A stretch of 64,000 nt of DNA from Amycolatopsis sp. FDAARGOS 1241 (GCF_016889705.1 NZ_CP069526.1:8150001-8214000); one strand, 5' to 3'. Positions 37,040-46,440 are shown, counted from the first letter of the stretch. The notes: a model not told the origin generated them from the sequence alone. Program-made: numbers and translations.

Positions 37040-38376
37040 CCCTGCACCTCCTGGTAGGACTTGCCAACCGTTGCGGCGTACTTCTGGGATTGCGCCAAGG
37101 CGTCCGCCACGGAGGTCTGGCCCGCGATCGCCGCGGACAACTGCTGGCTGACGCGGGTGCCGAGGTCCTGGAACTCAGGGATCCCCACGAACTGGATGCC
37201 CGGGTAGGGCACCGGGTTCACCATCGCCTTCTGCTGGTTGGCGTCGGCGATCCCGTCGAGCGTCGGCTGGGCGTACGCCTTCGCCGCGTCGCGGTACTGC
37301 GGGATCTCGTACGTCGACTGGCGGGTGCCCGGCGGCACGCGGTTCCAGCCGTAGGCCTCGCCGACCTTCTTCCCGTACGCCTTGTCGGTCATCCAGGCCA
37401 TGAACTTCCAGGCGGCGCCGGAGTCCTTGGCGACCTTCGGGATCCCCAGCGCCCACGTGTAGAGCCAGCCGCTGGCCTGCGTCTTCTCGACGGGAGCCGG
37501 CGCGTAGCCGTTCTTGCCGACGACCTTGCTGCTGGAGGGGTCCTCGGTGGTGCCGGTCATCGACGTGGCGTCGTACCACATCGCGGCCTGGCCCTGGGCG
37601 TAGCGCGTGCCGCACTCGGAGAACCCGGCGCTGGAGGCGCCGACCTCGCCGTGCTCGCGCACGAGGTTCACGTAGAAGTTCGCCGCCTGCGTGAACTCGG
37701 GGCTGGTGAGCTTCGCGTTCCAGTCCTTGTCGAACCACTGCGCGCCGAAGGTGTTGGCGACCGTGGTGAACGGCGCGAGGCTCTCGCCCCAGCCGGGCTT
37801 GCCGCGCAGGCAGATGCCGGACACGCCGGCCGCCTTGTCGTCGAGTTTCGCCGCGTAGTCGGCGATCTGCTGCCACGTGGGGTGCGCCGGCATGGTGATC
37901 CCGGCCTTCTGGAACAGGTCCTTGCGGTAGACGACGAAGGACGACTCGCCGTAGAAGGGCACCGCGTACATCTGGTTCTGGTACGACAGCGACTGGCGGA
38001 TGCTGGGGATGAAGTCGTTCTCGTCGTAGCCCGGGGTGGCCTTCATGTGCGGTTCGAGGTTGTCGAGCCAGCCGTTGGCCGCCCACTGCGGGGCTTCGTA
38101 GTTGCTGATCATCACCACGTCGAACTCGCCGCCCTGGGTGGCGGTGGACGCGGTGATCTTCGCGCGCGCCTCGTTCTCCGGGAGGGAGACGAACTTGAGG
38201 TGCACGCCCGGGTTCGCCTTCTCGAACTCACCGGAGAGCGAGATGGCGTCCTTCATCTGGGGGTTCGAGACGATCGCGATGACGAGCGTCCGCCCACCGT
38301 TGCCGAACGATCCGGCTCCGGCGCATCCCGTGACGAACAACGCTGTTGCGGCAAGGAGGCACAGGAGCTTACGCAC
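37036..38376 (-). CDS. extracellular sugar/polyol-binding lipoprotein
   Basis: Solute-binding lipoprotein of the importer, 446 aa. The signal peptide RKLLCLLAATALFVTGC has lipobox VTGC with lipidated Cys18. The mature protein has the group 1 pattern TLVIAIVSNPQMKDAISLSG, then FEKANPGVHLKFVSLPENEA and FDVVMISNYEAPQWAANGWL, resembling mannitol/sorbitol-binding SmoE-like proteins. I prefer GTG 38376, which has GGAGG five bases upstream; the longer GTG 38382 overlaps that site. It overlaps the dehydrogenase gene by eight bases. Confidence 0.93.
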   Translation of the reverse strand: MRKLLCLLAATALFVTGCAGAGSFGNGGRTLVIAIVSNPQMKDAISLSGEFEKANPGVHLKFVSLPENEARAKITASTATQGGEFDVVMISNYEAPQWAANGWLDNLEPHMKATPGYDENDFIPSIRQSLSYQNQMYAVPFYGESSFVVYRKDLFQKAGITMPAHPTWQQIADYAAKLDDKAAGVSGICLRGKPGWGESLAPFTTVANTFGAQWFDKDWNAKLTSPEFTQAANFYVNLVREHGEVGASSAGFSECGTRYAQGQAAMWYDATSMTGTTEDPSSSKVVGKNGYAPAPVEKTQASGWLYTWALGIPKVAKDSGAAWKFMAWMTDKAYGKKVGEAYGWNRVPPGTRQSTYEIPQYRDAAKAYAQPTLDGIADANQQKAMVNPVPYPGIQFVGIPEFQDLGTRVSQQLSAAIAGQTSVADALAQSQKYAATVGKSYQEVQG

Positions 38377-39373
38377 GGCCACCTCCGGGGAGCACCTGGA
38401 TCTTGAGGCCCGAGCCGCTGCGCATCTTGGCCAGCGCCTCGGGGTACTGCTCGAGCGGCAGCGTGTCGGTGATCAGCGCGCCGGTGTCGATGAACCCGTT
38501 CGCCACGAGGTCGAGGGCCTTGCCGTAGCTGTTGAGCACGGCCATCGAGCCGACGATGGTGATCTCGTCGTTGTAGATGCGGAAGGGCGAGAGCGCCACG
38601 CGGGCCTCGGCGGGGGCGACGCCGAACACGAGCAGGCGGCCGCCGCGGCGCAGGGCGTCGAAGGCCGACTCGATGGCGGGCGCGGCGCCCGTGCAGTCGA
38701 CGGCGGCGTCGTAGAGCTCACCGTCCAAAGCGGACACGTCCTCGGCGACGGCGGCGGCGCCGAGCTCGGTGGCGCGCGGCAGGCGGCTCGCGTTGCGGTC
38801 GACGACCGTCACGTGGGCGCCCGCGCGCTGCAGCAGCTGCTGCATGATCAGGCCCATGGTGCCGGCGCCGACCACGAGGAAGCGTTCGCCGGCCTCGACG
38901 CCGATGCGGCGCACGCCGTGCACGGCGCACGAGACGGGTTCCACGAGCGCGCCCTGCTCCCACGTGAGCGAGTCGGGCATCTTGTGGCAGGTGTCCGCGG
39001 GTACGGCGACGTACTCGGCGAAAGCGCCGTTGACGGTGTCGCCGGTCGCGTTCCAGTTGGCGCAGAGGTTGCCGTGGCCCGAGCGGCACGGCGTGCAGTA
39101 CCCGCAGTAGATCGACGGGTCGACGGCCACGCGGTCGCCGACCTTCCACTCGGCCGGCACGTCGGCGCCGAGCTCGACGATCTCGCCGGCGAACTCGTGG
39201 CCGGGGACGATCGGGTACGGGGTTGGCGGGAAGTGCCCGTCGGCGATGTGCAGGTCAGTCCCGCAGATGCCGCAGGCGCCGACCTTCACGACCACCTGGC
39301 GCTCTCCTGGCTTCGGATCGGGCACGTCGCCGACCCGGATCTCACCGGGCCGGTCCACGATCGCGGCACGCAT
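38369..39373 (-). CDS. zinc-dependent polyol/alcohol dehydrogenase
   Basis: Medium-chain NAD-dependent dehydrogenase, 334 aa. Catalytic zinc ligands are in GACGICGTDLH and GHEFAGE. The structural-zinc Cys loop is CGYCTPCRSGHGNLC, and the NAD-binding fold is FLVVGAGTMGLIMQQLLQRA. As the first gene of the operon with a polyol-type importer, it likely oxidises the imported polyol (sorbitol- or mannitol-like) to a ketose. No kinase gene is present in the operon, so the product must be phosphorylated by an enzyme encoded elsewhere. Confidence 0.92.
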   Translation of the reverse strand: MRAAIVDRPGEIRVGDVPDPKPGERQVVVKVGACGICGTDLHIADGHFPPTPYPIVPGHEFAGEIVELGADVPAEWKVGDRVAVDPSIYCGYCTPCRSGHGNLCANWNATGDTVNGAFAEYVAVPADTCHKMPDSLTWEQGALVEPVSCAVHGVRRIGVEAGERFLVVGAGTMGLIMQQLLQRAGAHVTVVDRNASRLPRATELGAAAVAEDVSALDGELYDAAVDCTGAAPAIESAFDALRRGGRLLVFGVAPAEARVALSPFRIYNDEITIVGSMAVLNSYGKALDLVANGFIDTGALITDTLPLEQYPEALAKMRSGSGLKIQVLPGGGRA

Positions 39374-39393
39374 GCCTCATCCCCTTCCTAGGC

Positions 39394-39405
39394 GCTCATC
39401 TGAGC
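39394..39405. promoter_or_regulatory. SorC-type operator site 1
   Basis: GCTCATCTGAGC is a dyad (GCTCA-TC-TGAGC) followed by AGA. It lies 21 bases upstream of the dehydrogenase start and matches the second site at 39499-39510 in 14 of 15 positions including the trailing AGA. Confidence 0.75.
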
Positions 39406-39492
39406 AGACTTCACCAGTGGTGCGGCTAATAGGTGGAAGCATTACAGGTGTTTTCTCGGCATTTCGTCAACCTTTCGAGGCACATTGCGCGC

Positions 39493-39511
39493 TATAGTGC
39501 TCATATGAGCA
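39493..39511 (+). promoter_or_regulatory. -10 box and SorC-type operator site 2 over the regulator start
   Basis: TATAGT (39493-39498) is a good -10 hexamer seven bases from the ATG. A perfect 14-bp palindrome TGCTCATATGAGCA (39498-39511) covers the start codon itself. The transcript would be leaderless or nearly so, and binding would block both initiation and clearance. The site lies exactly 105 bp, ten helical turns, from site 1. Confidence 0.78.
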
Positions 39512-40488
39512 GAACGAAGAGGCGTCCCCGGCTCACGGAGAGCCTGGAGCTGGCCACCATGGCGCGCCGCTTCTACGTGCAGGGACGCTCGAAGCTCGAG
39601 ATCGCCGGCGAGTTCGGGATCAGCCGGTTCAAAGTCGCGCGCTTGCTCGACACCGCGCTGGAAACGGGCCTCGTGCGGGTCGAGTTCGACCTGCCCGCGC
39701 CCATCGACGTCGAGCTGTCCGACGAGGTCCGGCGCGCCTATCGGCTGGATCGCGCGCTCGTGCTCGAACGAGCGGCTGTGAAGGAGCCGAGGGAGGTCGT
39801 GCGGAAGAAGGTGGGGGCGCTCGCCGCTCACCTCCTCGAGGAGATCGCGGGCCCGGCGGACGTGATCGGGCTGTCGTGGGCCCGGTCGGTCAATGCCATG
39901 ACCGAGGCCATCAGGTCACTGCCGCGCTGCCCGATCGTCCAGCTCTGCGGGGTGCAGGCCGGCATGGACATGCGCGGGCGCTCCGTCGAAACCGTGAGCC
40001 GCGTGACCTCGGTGTCCGGCGGCGACGCCTATCCGATCTTCGGCCCGCTGGTGCTGCCGGACCGGCGGACGACGGAGATCCTGCGCCACCAGCCCGGCAT
40101 CGCGGAGACTTTCGGGCAGTTCGGCAAGCTGACCAAGGCCGTCGTGAGCATCGGCGCGTGGCAGCCGGGCGAGTCGACGGTGTACGACGCGCTGGACGAA
40201 GCGGAGCGCGCCGCCATCGCCGCTCGTGGGGCGACGGCGGAGGTCGCGGCGCGGCTGTTCGACGCTTCCGGCAACGCGCTGTCGACGGGGCTGGCGCACC
40301 ACGTGCTGGCGATCAGCACCGACGAGTTGCTCGCCGTGCCGGAAGTGATCGCGATCGGCTACAGCCGGCCCAAGGCGGAGGCCGTGGACGCGGTGCTGCG
40401 CTCGGGCATGGTGTCGACGCTGGTCACCGACACGGCCGCCGCGGAGCCGCTGCTGGAACTGGCGGCCGCGCGGCCGTTGTCAGAGTGA
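39505..40488 (+). CDS. SorC-family sugar-binding transcriptional regulator
   Basis: Regulator of 327 aa from ATG 39505. The N-terminal helix-turn-helix is ARRFYVQGRSKLEIAGEFGI followed by SRFKVARLLDTALETGLV. The large C-terminal sugar-phosphate-binding domain includes VIGLSWARSVNAMTEAI, PIVQLCGVQAGMD, AVVSIGAWQPGESTVYD and VLAISTDELLAVPEVIAIGY. It is divergent from the polyol operon and two matching operators lie between, so it should control that operon and itself, with an intermediate of polyol catabolism as effector. Confidence 0.93.
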   Translation: MSRTKRRPRLTESLELATMARRFYVQGRSKLEIAGEFGISRFKVARLLDTALETGLVRVEFDLPAPIDVELSDEVRRAYRLDRALVLERAAVKEPREVVRKKVGALAAHLLEEIAGPADVIGLSWARSVNAMTEAIRSLPRCPIVQLCGVQAGMDMRGRSVETVSRVTSVSGGDAYPIFGPLVLPDRRTTEILRHQPGIAETFGQFGKLTKAVVSIGAWQPGESTVYDALDEAERAAIAARGATAEVAARLFDASGNALSTGLAHHVLAISTDELLAVPEVIAIGYSRPKAEAVDAVLRSGMVSTLVTDTAAAEPLLELAAARPLSE

Positions 40489-41094
40489 CGCGTCCGCTGC
40501 GAGGATGCCGGCGAGCAGCAGGAAGCAGACCCCGGAGCCGGCGTCGACCTTGCGCTGGGTCTTCGCGCGGATGCCCGTGGCCCCGATGGCCCGGCCGACC
40601 AGCAGGTACCCGAGCCCGACGACGAGCTCGACCGCCAGGTACGCCGCACCCAGCTCGGCCAGCGCGGCGGGACTGCCGACGGTCGTGAACTGCGGTAGCA
40701 GAGCCGCGAACAGCAGCAGCGCCTTGGGGTTGGTGATCGCCACGACGAACTCATTGACGGCCAGCGCCGCCACGCTCTTGCGCGGCGCTTCTCGCGTGGT
40801 TTGCGCGATCTCCCTACGGGCGCGCAGGATGCTGCTGAGCCCCAGCCACACCAGGTAGCAGACGCCGATCCACTTCAGGATCGTCAGCGCTTCCGCCGAC
40901 GCGGCCAGCAGGGTGCCGAGCCCGGCCGCCACCAGCCCCACCAGCACCACGAACGCAACCAGCCGCCCCACGACGCCCGTCAGCGCCGCGCCGACGCCGT
41001 ACCGTGCGGCGTTGCGCAGCCCGAGCACCTGGTTGGCCCCGGGGATCAGCGACACCACCACCGCCGCGGGGAAGAATCCGGCCCAATCGACCAC
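40480..41094 (-). CDS. LysE-family translocator
   Basis: Membrane exporter of 204 aa with about six helices. FFPAAVVVSLIPGANQVLGLRN is the family signature near the N-terminus, followed by GWIGVCYLVWLGLSSILRAR-like and NPKALLLFAALLPQF segments. LysE/RhtB proteins export amino acids or similar small molecules. It is convergent with the SorC gene, overlapping it by nine bases, and has no operon partner. Substrate unknown. Confidence 0.9.
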   Translation of the reverse strand: MVDWAGFFPAAVVVSLIPGANQVLGLRNAARYGVGAALTGVVGRLVAFVVLVGLVAAGLGTLLAASAEALTILKWIGVCYLVWLGLSSILRARREIAQTTREAPRKSVAALAVNEFVVAITNPKALLLFAALLPQFTTVGSPAALAELGAAYLAVELVVGLGYLLVGRAIGATGIRAKTQRKVDAGSGVCFLLLAGILAADASL

Positions 41095-41761
41095 CTGCCG
41101 CCTCCTTCACGTCCGGCGGAAGGTAACCCGCGCTCGTCCGGCAGCGGGGGGTTTGTGATGGACTCTTCAGGTTTTCTCTGGGATCTGTCCGTGATCTCCG
41201 CGTGTGGTGGCCCGTTGGCCGGATGCTTCGATCGGGCCGAGGAGGGTTTCGCCTGACTTCCGTCTCGGGCCCGGCCGCTCTGCGCCCGCCACAACCACCC
41301 GAAGCGCGTCCTTCGTCGCCCCGACGACCCCGCCGGCGAGCGCCTCGCGGCAATCACTGGTTGCTGAGGCACCCCTGCCCCGGGCGGACAAACCCTCGCC
41401 CTCCCAAGGGGCGCGTGGTGCGCGGGGATCTTCGTGCTCTCCCCCGCGCTGGAATCCGCCGCCTCGACGGGCACCACCTCGTGGCGCCTGGCCGCCGGCG
41501 CTGGCCTCATGGCGGGCGGTTTGGCGTTCCAGGCCCGGGTTTCGGTCGCGAAACCGTGGTCCCGCACGCCATGGTCCGCCGCCGGGAAACCCCGCCCCGA
41601 CGTGGGTTTTCGTGGCGGCCGTGGCAGCGCCGGTACTCGACACCGCGGTGGGATCGGTGCTGGGTTGTCCCCTGCCCGCGCTGTCGCTCGTCATGCTGGT
41701 CGTCCTGCTCGGCTCCCGCCGGCGGCGCCTGGCCGTCACGTGACCCCGCCGGCGGTTCGCG
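41095..41761. other. gene-poor region with possible relics
   Basis: No gene can be supported. Around 41390-41412 a short copy of the dispersed repeat found at 46.2 and 50.9 kb appears (CCCTCGCCCTCCCAAGGGGC). Frames near 41430-41743 contain hydrophobic stretches (WRLAAGAGLMAGGLAF and VFVAAVAAPVLDTAVG) in different frames, possibly the relic of a small membrane protein. Codon usage is disordered. Confidence 0.45.
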
Positions 41762-41893
41762 CTACTCGACGTCGCCGCCGCTGTCCGGCTTCGCCTCGCC
41801 GTCGCCGCCACTCGCCGGCTTGGCCTCCACGTCGCCGCCACTGGCCGGCTTCGCCTCGACGTCCCCGCCGCTGTTCGCCTTGTCCTCCGCCAC
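41762..41893 (-). CDS. small acidic repeat peptide
   Basis: A 43-aa frame from GTG 41893, preceded by GAGGAGGGG at the right distance. It consists of near-perfect ten-residue repeats GGDVEAKPAS (three full copies and a partial one). The sequence is hydrophilic and should be disordered. The ribosome site supports translation, but short repetitive frames can be spurious; nothing similar is known to me. Confidence 0.4.
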   Translation of the reverse strand: MAEDKANSGGDVEAKPASGGDVEAKPASGGDGEAKPDSGGDVE

Positions 41894-42254
41894 GGTCCCC
41901 TCCTCTCGCTCGGGCCAGCCGACGATAGGCGGCCGACGAGGTCGCCCGCGGAGAGTCCCGACGAACGTCACTCCAACGGACCCGCCATCCCCGGCGGATC
42001 GGCAACCGAAACGCCGAACGCACACCGCCGAAGCGCGTAAAGGCAGGTGCTCGTGCGCGCGAGCCGAGGGAGCTGACTACGACGGCGGCCCGGAGGCCGG
42101 CGTGCGCTTCATCAACGTGCGCGCTGGCGGCAACCGCATCCCGATCGTCGTCTACAACGCCAGCGCTAAGGGCCAAGCCTCGGCCGAAGCGCGCCGGGCC
42201 ACAACGGTCTTCGACCTACCCCACGAGACTCTGCAAACCCTCTCGACAACGCCG
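41894..42254. other. intergenic region without a supported gene
   Basis: Frames here are short or of disordered composition. The end near the helicase stop shows no obvious terminator stem. Confidence 0.4.
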
Positions 42255-44759
42255 TCAGAGCTGATTCACGTCCACGACCCGCACCACTGCCGACCCCGCC
42301 TCGTCGGACGCGCGCAGGTCGACCTCCGCGGTGATGCCCCAGTCGTGGTCGCCGGCGGGGTCGTCGAAGATCTGGCGGACGCGCCAGACGTCGGGTTCCT
42401 GCGTGATGAGCAGCAGGGCCGGGCCGCGGGCGTCCGGGCCGGTGCCCAGTGACGGGTACTCGTCGAAGTACTCCGCCAGCGCGTCTTCCCACGCGTCGGC
42501 GTCCCAGCCGGCGCCACCGTCCAGTTCGCCCAGGGAGTAGTAGTCCCGGCGGGCGGCCAGTTCGACGCGCCGGAACAGCTCGTTGCGCACGAGCACGCGG
42601 AAAGCGCGCTCGTTGCGCGTCACGGCGGGCGGCTCGGCCGGCGGGCGCGTCGAGACCGGACCCTCCTCCTCGGGGTGGCGTAGCGCTTCCCACTCGTCCA
42701 GCAGGCTGGAGTCGACCTGGCGGACGAGCTCGCCGAGCCACTCGATGAGGTCGTGCAGCGCCTCGGTCTTCGCCTCGTCCGGGACGGTGTGGCGCAGCGC
42801 GTCGTAGGTGTCCGCCAGGTACCGCAGCACCAAGCCCTCCGAGCGCGCGAGCTGGTAGAAGCCCACGTACTCCACGAAGTTCATCGCCCGCTCGTACATG
42901 TCGCGCACGACGGACTTGGGCGAGAGCTCGTAGTCCGCCACCCACGGGTGGCCCTGGCGGTAGCTGGCGTACGCGGCCGACAGCAGCTCTTCCAACGGCT
43001 TCGGGTACGTGACGTCTTCGAGCAGCGTCATGCGCTCCTCGTACTCGATGCCTTCGGCCTTCATCGCCTGAACGGCCTCGCCCCTGGCCTTGAACTGCTG
43101 CTGCGACAGCACGGGCCGCGGGTCGTCCACAGTGGATTCCACGATGGACACCACGTCCAGCGCGTAGGAAGGCGACTCCAGGTCCAGCAGTTCCACCGCC
43201 GCCAGGGCGAACGGCGACAGCGGCTGGTTCAGCGCGAAGTCGAACTGCAGGTCGACCGTCAACCGCACGATCCGGCCGTCAGCGTCCGGTGTGGACAGTC
43301 GTTCGACGACGCCCGCGGCGAGCAGCGCGCGGTAGATCGCGATGGCGCGCAGGATGAGCTTGCGCTGCGCCGGCCGGTCGGAGTGGTTGTCCTCCAGCAG
43401 GTGGCGCATGTGGTCGAACGCGTTGCCCGGCCGGGAGATCACGTTCAGCAGCATCGAGTGGCTGACCTGGAAGCTGGAGGTCAACGGCTCGGGCTCGGCC
43501 GCGATCAGCCGGTCGAACGTGCTCTCCGTCCAGTTGACGAACCCCTCGGGTGCCTTCTTCCGGACGATCTTCTTCTTTTTCTTCGGATCGTCCCCGGCCT
43601 TCTCGAGCGCCTTCGCGTTCTCGACGACGTGGTCAGGAGCCTGCACGACCACGTACCCGTCGGTGTCGTACCCGGCCCGGCCCGCGCGGCCGGCGATCTG
43701 GTGGAACTCGCGGGCCTTGAGGTGGCGCTGGCGCACCCCGTCGTACTTGGTCAGCGCGGAGAACACGACCGTCCGGATCGGCACGTTGATGCCGACGCCG
43801 AGCGTGTCCGTCCCGCAGATCACCTTGAGCAGGCCCGACTGCGCGAGCGTCTCGACGAGCCGCCGGTACTTGGGCAGCATACCGGCGTGGTGCACGCCGA
43901 TGCCGTGGCGCACGAGCCGCGACAGCGTCTTGCCGAAGCCCGCGGAGAAGCGGAAGTCGCCGATCAGGTCGGCGATGGCCTCCTTCTCGGCCTTGGTCGT
44001 GACGTTGATGCTCATCAGCGTCTGCGCCCGGTCGATGGCCGCGGCCTGCGAGAAGTGCACGACGTACACGGGCGCCTGGCCGCCGTTGAGCAGCTCGGAC
44101 ATCGTCTCGTGCACTGGCGTGAGCGCGTAGCGGAAGGTCAGCGGCACCGGGCGCTGCGCCGACGTGACGACGGCCGTCGACCGGCCGGTACGGCGGGTGA
44201 GGTCCTTCTCGAAGAACGAGACGTCGCCGAGCGTTGCCGACATGAGCACGAACTGGGCGTTCGGCAGCTCGATGAGCGGGACCTGCCACGCCCAGCCGCG
44301 GTCGGGCTCGGAGTAGAAGTGGAACTCGTCGGCCACGACCTGACCGACGGGCGCGTCGGCACCGAACCGCAACGCGATGTTCGCCAAGATTTCCGCGGTG
44401 CAGCAGATGATCGGCGCGTCCGCGTTGACGCTGGAGTCGCCGGTCATCATGCCGACCTTGTCGGCGCCGAAGATGTCGATGAGCTGGAAGAACTTCTCCG
44501 AGACGAGCGCCTTGATGGGTGCTGTGTAGTAGCTGCGGCGGCCGTGTGCGAGCGCGGTGAAGTGCGCGCCGACGGCCACGAGGCTCTTCCCGGACCCGGT
44601 CGGGGTCGACAGGATGACGTTCGCCCCCGAGACGACCTCGATCAGCGCCTCCTCCTGCGCCGGGTACAGCTGGATGCCCCGTTCGGCCGTCCACGTGGAG
44701 AAGGCTTCGAACAGGGCGTCGGGGTCGGGATTCGCTGGCAGGAGGTCTGTGAGTGTCAT
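42255..44759 (-). CDS. Ski2-like DEAD/DEAH-box helicase with DUF3516
   Basis: ATP-dependent RNA helicase of 834 aa. Walker A STPTGSGKSL (Lys59), motif Ia YYTAPIKALVSEKFF, motif II ADEFHFYSEPDRGW (DEFH rather than DEVH), motif III LMSATLGD, and motif VI FHQIAGRAGRAGYDTDG are all present. A Lys-rich insertion (KKKKKIVRKKAP) follows the helicase core, and the C-terminal ~370 residues match DUF3516. I use ATG 44759 (MTLTDLLP start). This family is conserved through actinobacteria; RNA turnover or ribosome-related roles are likely. It is divergent from the acidic protein gene. Confidence 0.92.
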   Translation of the reverse strand: MTLTDLLPANPDPDALFEAFSTWTAERGIQLYPAQEEALIEVVSGANVILSTPTGSGKSLVAVGAHFTALAHGRRSYYTAPIKALVSEKFFQLIDIFGADKVGMMTGDSSVNADAPIICCTAEILANIALRFGADAPVGQVVADEFHFYSEPDRGWAWQVPLIELPNAQFVLMSATLGDVSFFEKDLTRRTGRSTAVVTSAQRPVPLTFRYALTPVHETMSELLNGGQAPVYVVHFSQAAAIDRAQTLMSINVTTKAEKEAIADLIGDFRFSAGFGKTLSRLVRHGIGVHHAGMLPKYRRLVETLAQSGLLKVICGTDTLGVGINVPIRTVVFSALTKYDGVRQRHLKAREFHQIAGRAGRAGYDTDGYVVVQAPDHVVENAKALEKAGDDPKKKKKIVRKKAPEGFVNWTESTFDRLIAAEPEPLTSSFQVSHSMLLNVISRPGNAFDHMRHLLEDNHSDRPAQRKLILRAIAIYRALLAAGVVERLSTPDADGRIVRLTVDLQFDFALNQPLSPFALAAVELLDLESPSYALDVVSIVESTVDDPRPVLSQQQFKARGEAVQAMKAEGIEYEERMTLLEDVTYPKPLEELLSAAYASYRQGHPWVADYELSPKSVVRDMYERAMNFVEYVGFYQLARSEGLVLRYLADTYDALRHTVPDEAKTEALHDLIEWLGELVRQVDSSLLDEWEALRHPEEEGPVSTRPPAEPPAVTRNERAFRVLVRNELFRRVELAARRDYYSLGELDGGAGWDADAWEDALAEYFDEYPSLGTGPDARGPALLLITQEPDVWRVRQIFDDPAGDHDWGITAEVDLRASDEAGSAVVRVVDVNQL

Positions 44760-44914
44760 CGCGCTGCCCATCGTGCCATCCCGCGGCGGCCAGTTCTCCA
44801 GGGGCGATCGCGGCTGCTTGCCCGAACCCGTAGGCTTCGCGGTACCGCGCACCGACCGGGGGATGCTTCCGGGCAGGCGCGCGTCCACGGGCGGTACTCC
44901 GGAGGGTTCGAAGA

Positions 44915-46159
44915 ATGGCACAGGACATCATCCCGATCGAGCTCGGGCTGCCGCAGGGCGACGTGGTCACCCTGTGGGCTCCGCGGTGGCGGGAAGACGG
45001 CGAGGAGTGGGAAGCGTTCCTCGGCGACGAGGACGACCTGTACGCCTTCCCGGACGCCGCTCACCTGGCTGCCTTCGTGCGCACGTCCGACCAGCACGAC
45101 CTGCTGGACCACCCCGCGTGGGACGCGGTGCCGGCCCTGAACGTGCCCGAGCTGATCCCGGACGACGACCACTCCTACGACCTCGTCGGCGTGCCCGAGC
45201 TGGTGGCCGAGGAGCCCGATTCGTGGACGATCGGGGAGCTCGCGGAGATCGTCGGCATCGTCCGGTCGCTCGCCGACGTGTGCGAGCTGGACGAGGTGCA
45301 CGAGGTCCTGGACGCGTATGAGGGCTTCTCGCTGCTCGAGCAGGGCCGGCTGCCCTTCACGGGCCGCGACGGCGAGGCGCTGTGGAACGACCTGTCCAAG
45401 GCGGTGTCCGAGAAGTGGGACATCGTGCTCGACGCGATCGACGGCATCGTGACCGTGCCCGACGTCGACGCCGCGGTGCTGGAGCAGACGGCCGAGGAAC
45501 TGGCCGCGTTCCACGAAGAGTCCGCCGAGGCCGAGGCCGCCGAGCCGGAGGACCTGGAGGCCGTGGACTCCGCTTCCGACGACGAGGCCGACGACGAGCC
45601 CGTCGGCTTCTGGGGTGAGGTCGGCATCGACCCGATCAAGATCGTCACGGCGGGCGCCGAGTACTACACGCTGCGCTGCTACCTCGACGACAAGCCGATC
45701 TTCCTCGGCAGCGACGGTGAGATCGACGTGTTCCCGTCGGAGAAGAAGCTGCTCGCGGCCATCAAGGACGGCAAGGACCTCTCCGACACCGACATCGCCG
45801 ACGTGTCCACTTGGGACGAGGTCGTGGCCAAGGCGACCGCGGGCGAGCTCGAGGTCGAGGTCGACGCGGAGAACACCTACGTCCTCACCGGCATCGACGA
45901 CGACATCGCCGAGGGCCCGGAGTCCATGGACCCCAACCAGCTCGAGCTGGCCGTCGAGCTCATCACCGACGCGGCCGACTGGGCGGGCGACGACACCGTC
46001 GAGGTCGCCCTCTCGCAGAACGAAAGCCTCGGCTGGCTGGTCTCCTTCGTCCTGCGCCCCGACCCGACGCGACTCGAGCCGAGCGCGCCGTTCGACACCG
46101 AGCAGAGCGCCTGGCGCAAGTTGGTGGAGGACTTCGAAAACCGCCTTACGGTGGTCTGA
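44915..46159 (+). CDS. conserved acidic cytoplasmic protein
   Basis: Soluble protein of 414 aa, very rich in Asp and Glu, from ATG 44915. Recognisable blocks are GDVVTLWAPRWREDGEEWEA, FPDAAHLAAFVRTSDQHDLL, a central acidic linker near 200-225 (EESAEAEAAEPEDLEAVDSA) and a repeat of the fold in the C-terminal half (YTLRCYLDDKPIFLGSDGEI, FPSEKKLLAAIKDG). It resembles proteins often annotated primosomal protein in Pseudonocardiaceae, a name without visible support. The two halves may be duplicated domains. It is divergent from the helicase gene and ends at a terminator. Confidence 0.85.
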   Translation: MAQDIIPIELGLPQGDVVTLWAPRWREDGEEWEAFLGDEDDLYAFPDAAHLAAFVRTSDQHDLLDHPAWDAVPALNVPELIPDDDHSYDLVGVPELVAEEPDSWTIGELAEIVGIVRSLADVCELDEVHEVLDAYEGFSLLEQGRLPFTGRDGEALWNDLSKAVSEKWDIVLDAIDGIVTVPDVDAAVLEQTAEELAAFHEESAEAEAAEPEDLEAVDSASDDEADDEPVGFWGEVGIDPIKIVTAGAEYYTLRCYLDDKPIFLGSDGEIDVFPSEKKLLAAIKDGKDLSDTDIADVSTWDEVVAKATAGELEVEVDAENTYVLTGIDDDIAEGPESMDPNQLELAVELITDAADWAGDDTVEVALSQNESLGWLVSFVLRPDPTRLEPSAPFDTEQSAWRKLVEDFENRLTVV

Positions 46160-46178
46160 ACCACTGCCATTCGCTGAG

Positions 46179-46209
46179 GGCCACCCGTGGGGTTTCCCCG
46201 TGGGTGGCC
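46179..46209 (+). terminator. terminator of the acidic protein gene
   Basis: GGCCACCC (46179-46186) pairs with GGGTGGCC (46202-46209), with additional pairing inside, 20 bases past the stop codon and followed by TTCTT. Confidence 0.75.
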
Positions 46210-46227
46210 TTCTTCGTCCGCGCGGGC

Positions 46228-46345
46228 ACACCCCCGCCCTCCCAGGGGGGCGTCCCCGAGTCCATCGTATCCGCCACCACCGACAAAAACCGTGATCAAA
46301 GCCGCGGAGGGGCCGAGCTGTCCACAACTCGGTCGCAGTGTGGGC
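46228..46345 (-). repeat. dispersed intergenic repeat, copy 1
   Basis: About 115 bp closely similar to 50943-51060. Shared blocks include GCGTCCCCGAGTCCAT, CCACCACCGACAAAA and CTGTCCACAACTCGG, plus a GC hairpin at one end. From memory, such sequence precedes HNH/DUF222 (13E12-type) genes in actinobacteria, but no such gene is here. Confidence 0.7.
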
Positions 46346-46440
46346 AACTGAAGGAAGCGTCCGCACCGCCGGCCCTTCTGGTCGGTGATGTTCGATATCC
46401 TGATCGCCGCGGAGGAACCGGAGTTGCCGCCGGCCCTTCC

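Noticed and set aside
41204..41743. 179-codon frame ending in a hydrophobic segment
   Set aside because: Most of it is Pro/Arg/Ser-rich, out-of-frame-like sequence; at best the end is a relic of a membrane protein.
42753..45140. 795-codon open frame antisense to the helicase gene
   Set aside because: Composition is the Arg/Val/Asp-rich pattern expected opposite a GC-rich gene; the other strand has all helicase motifs.
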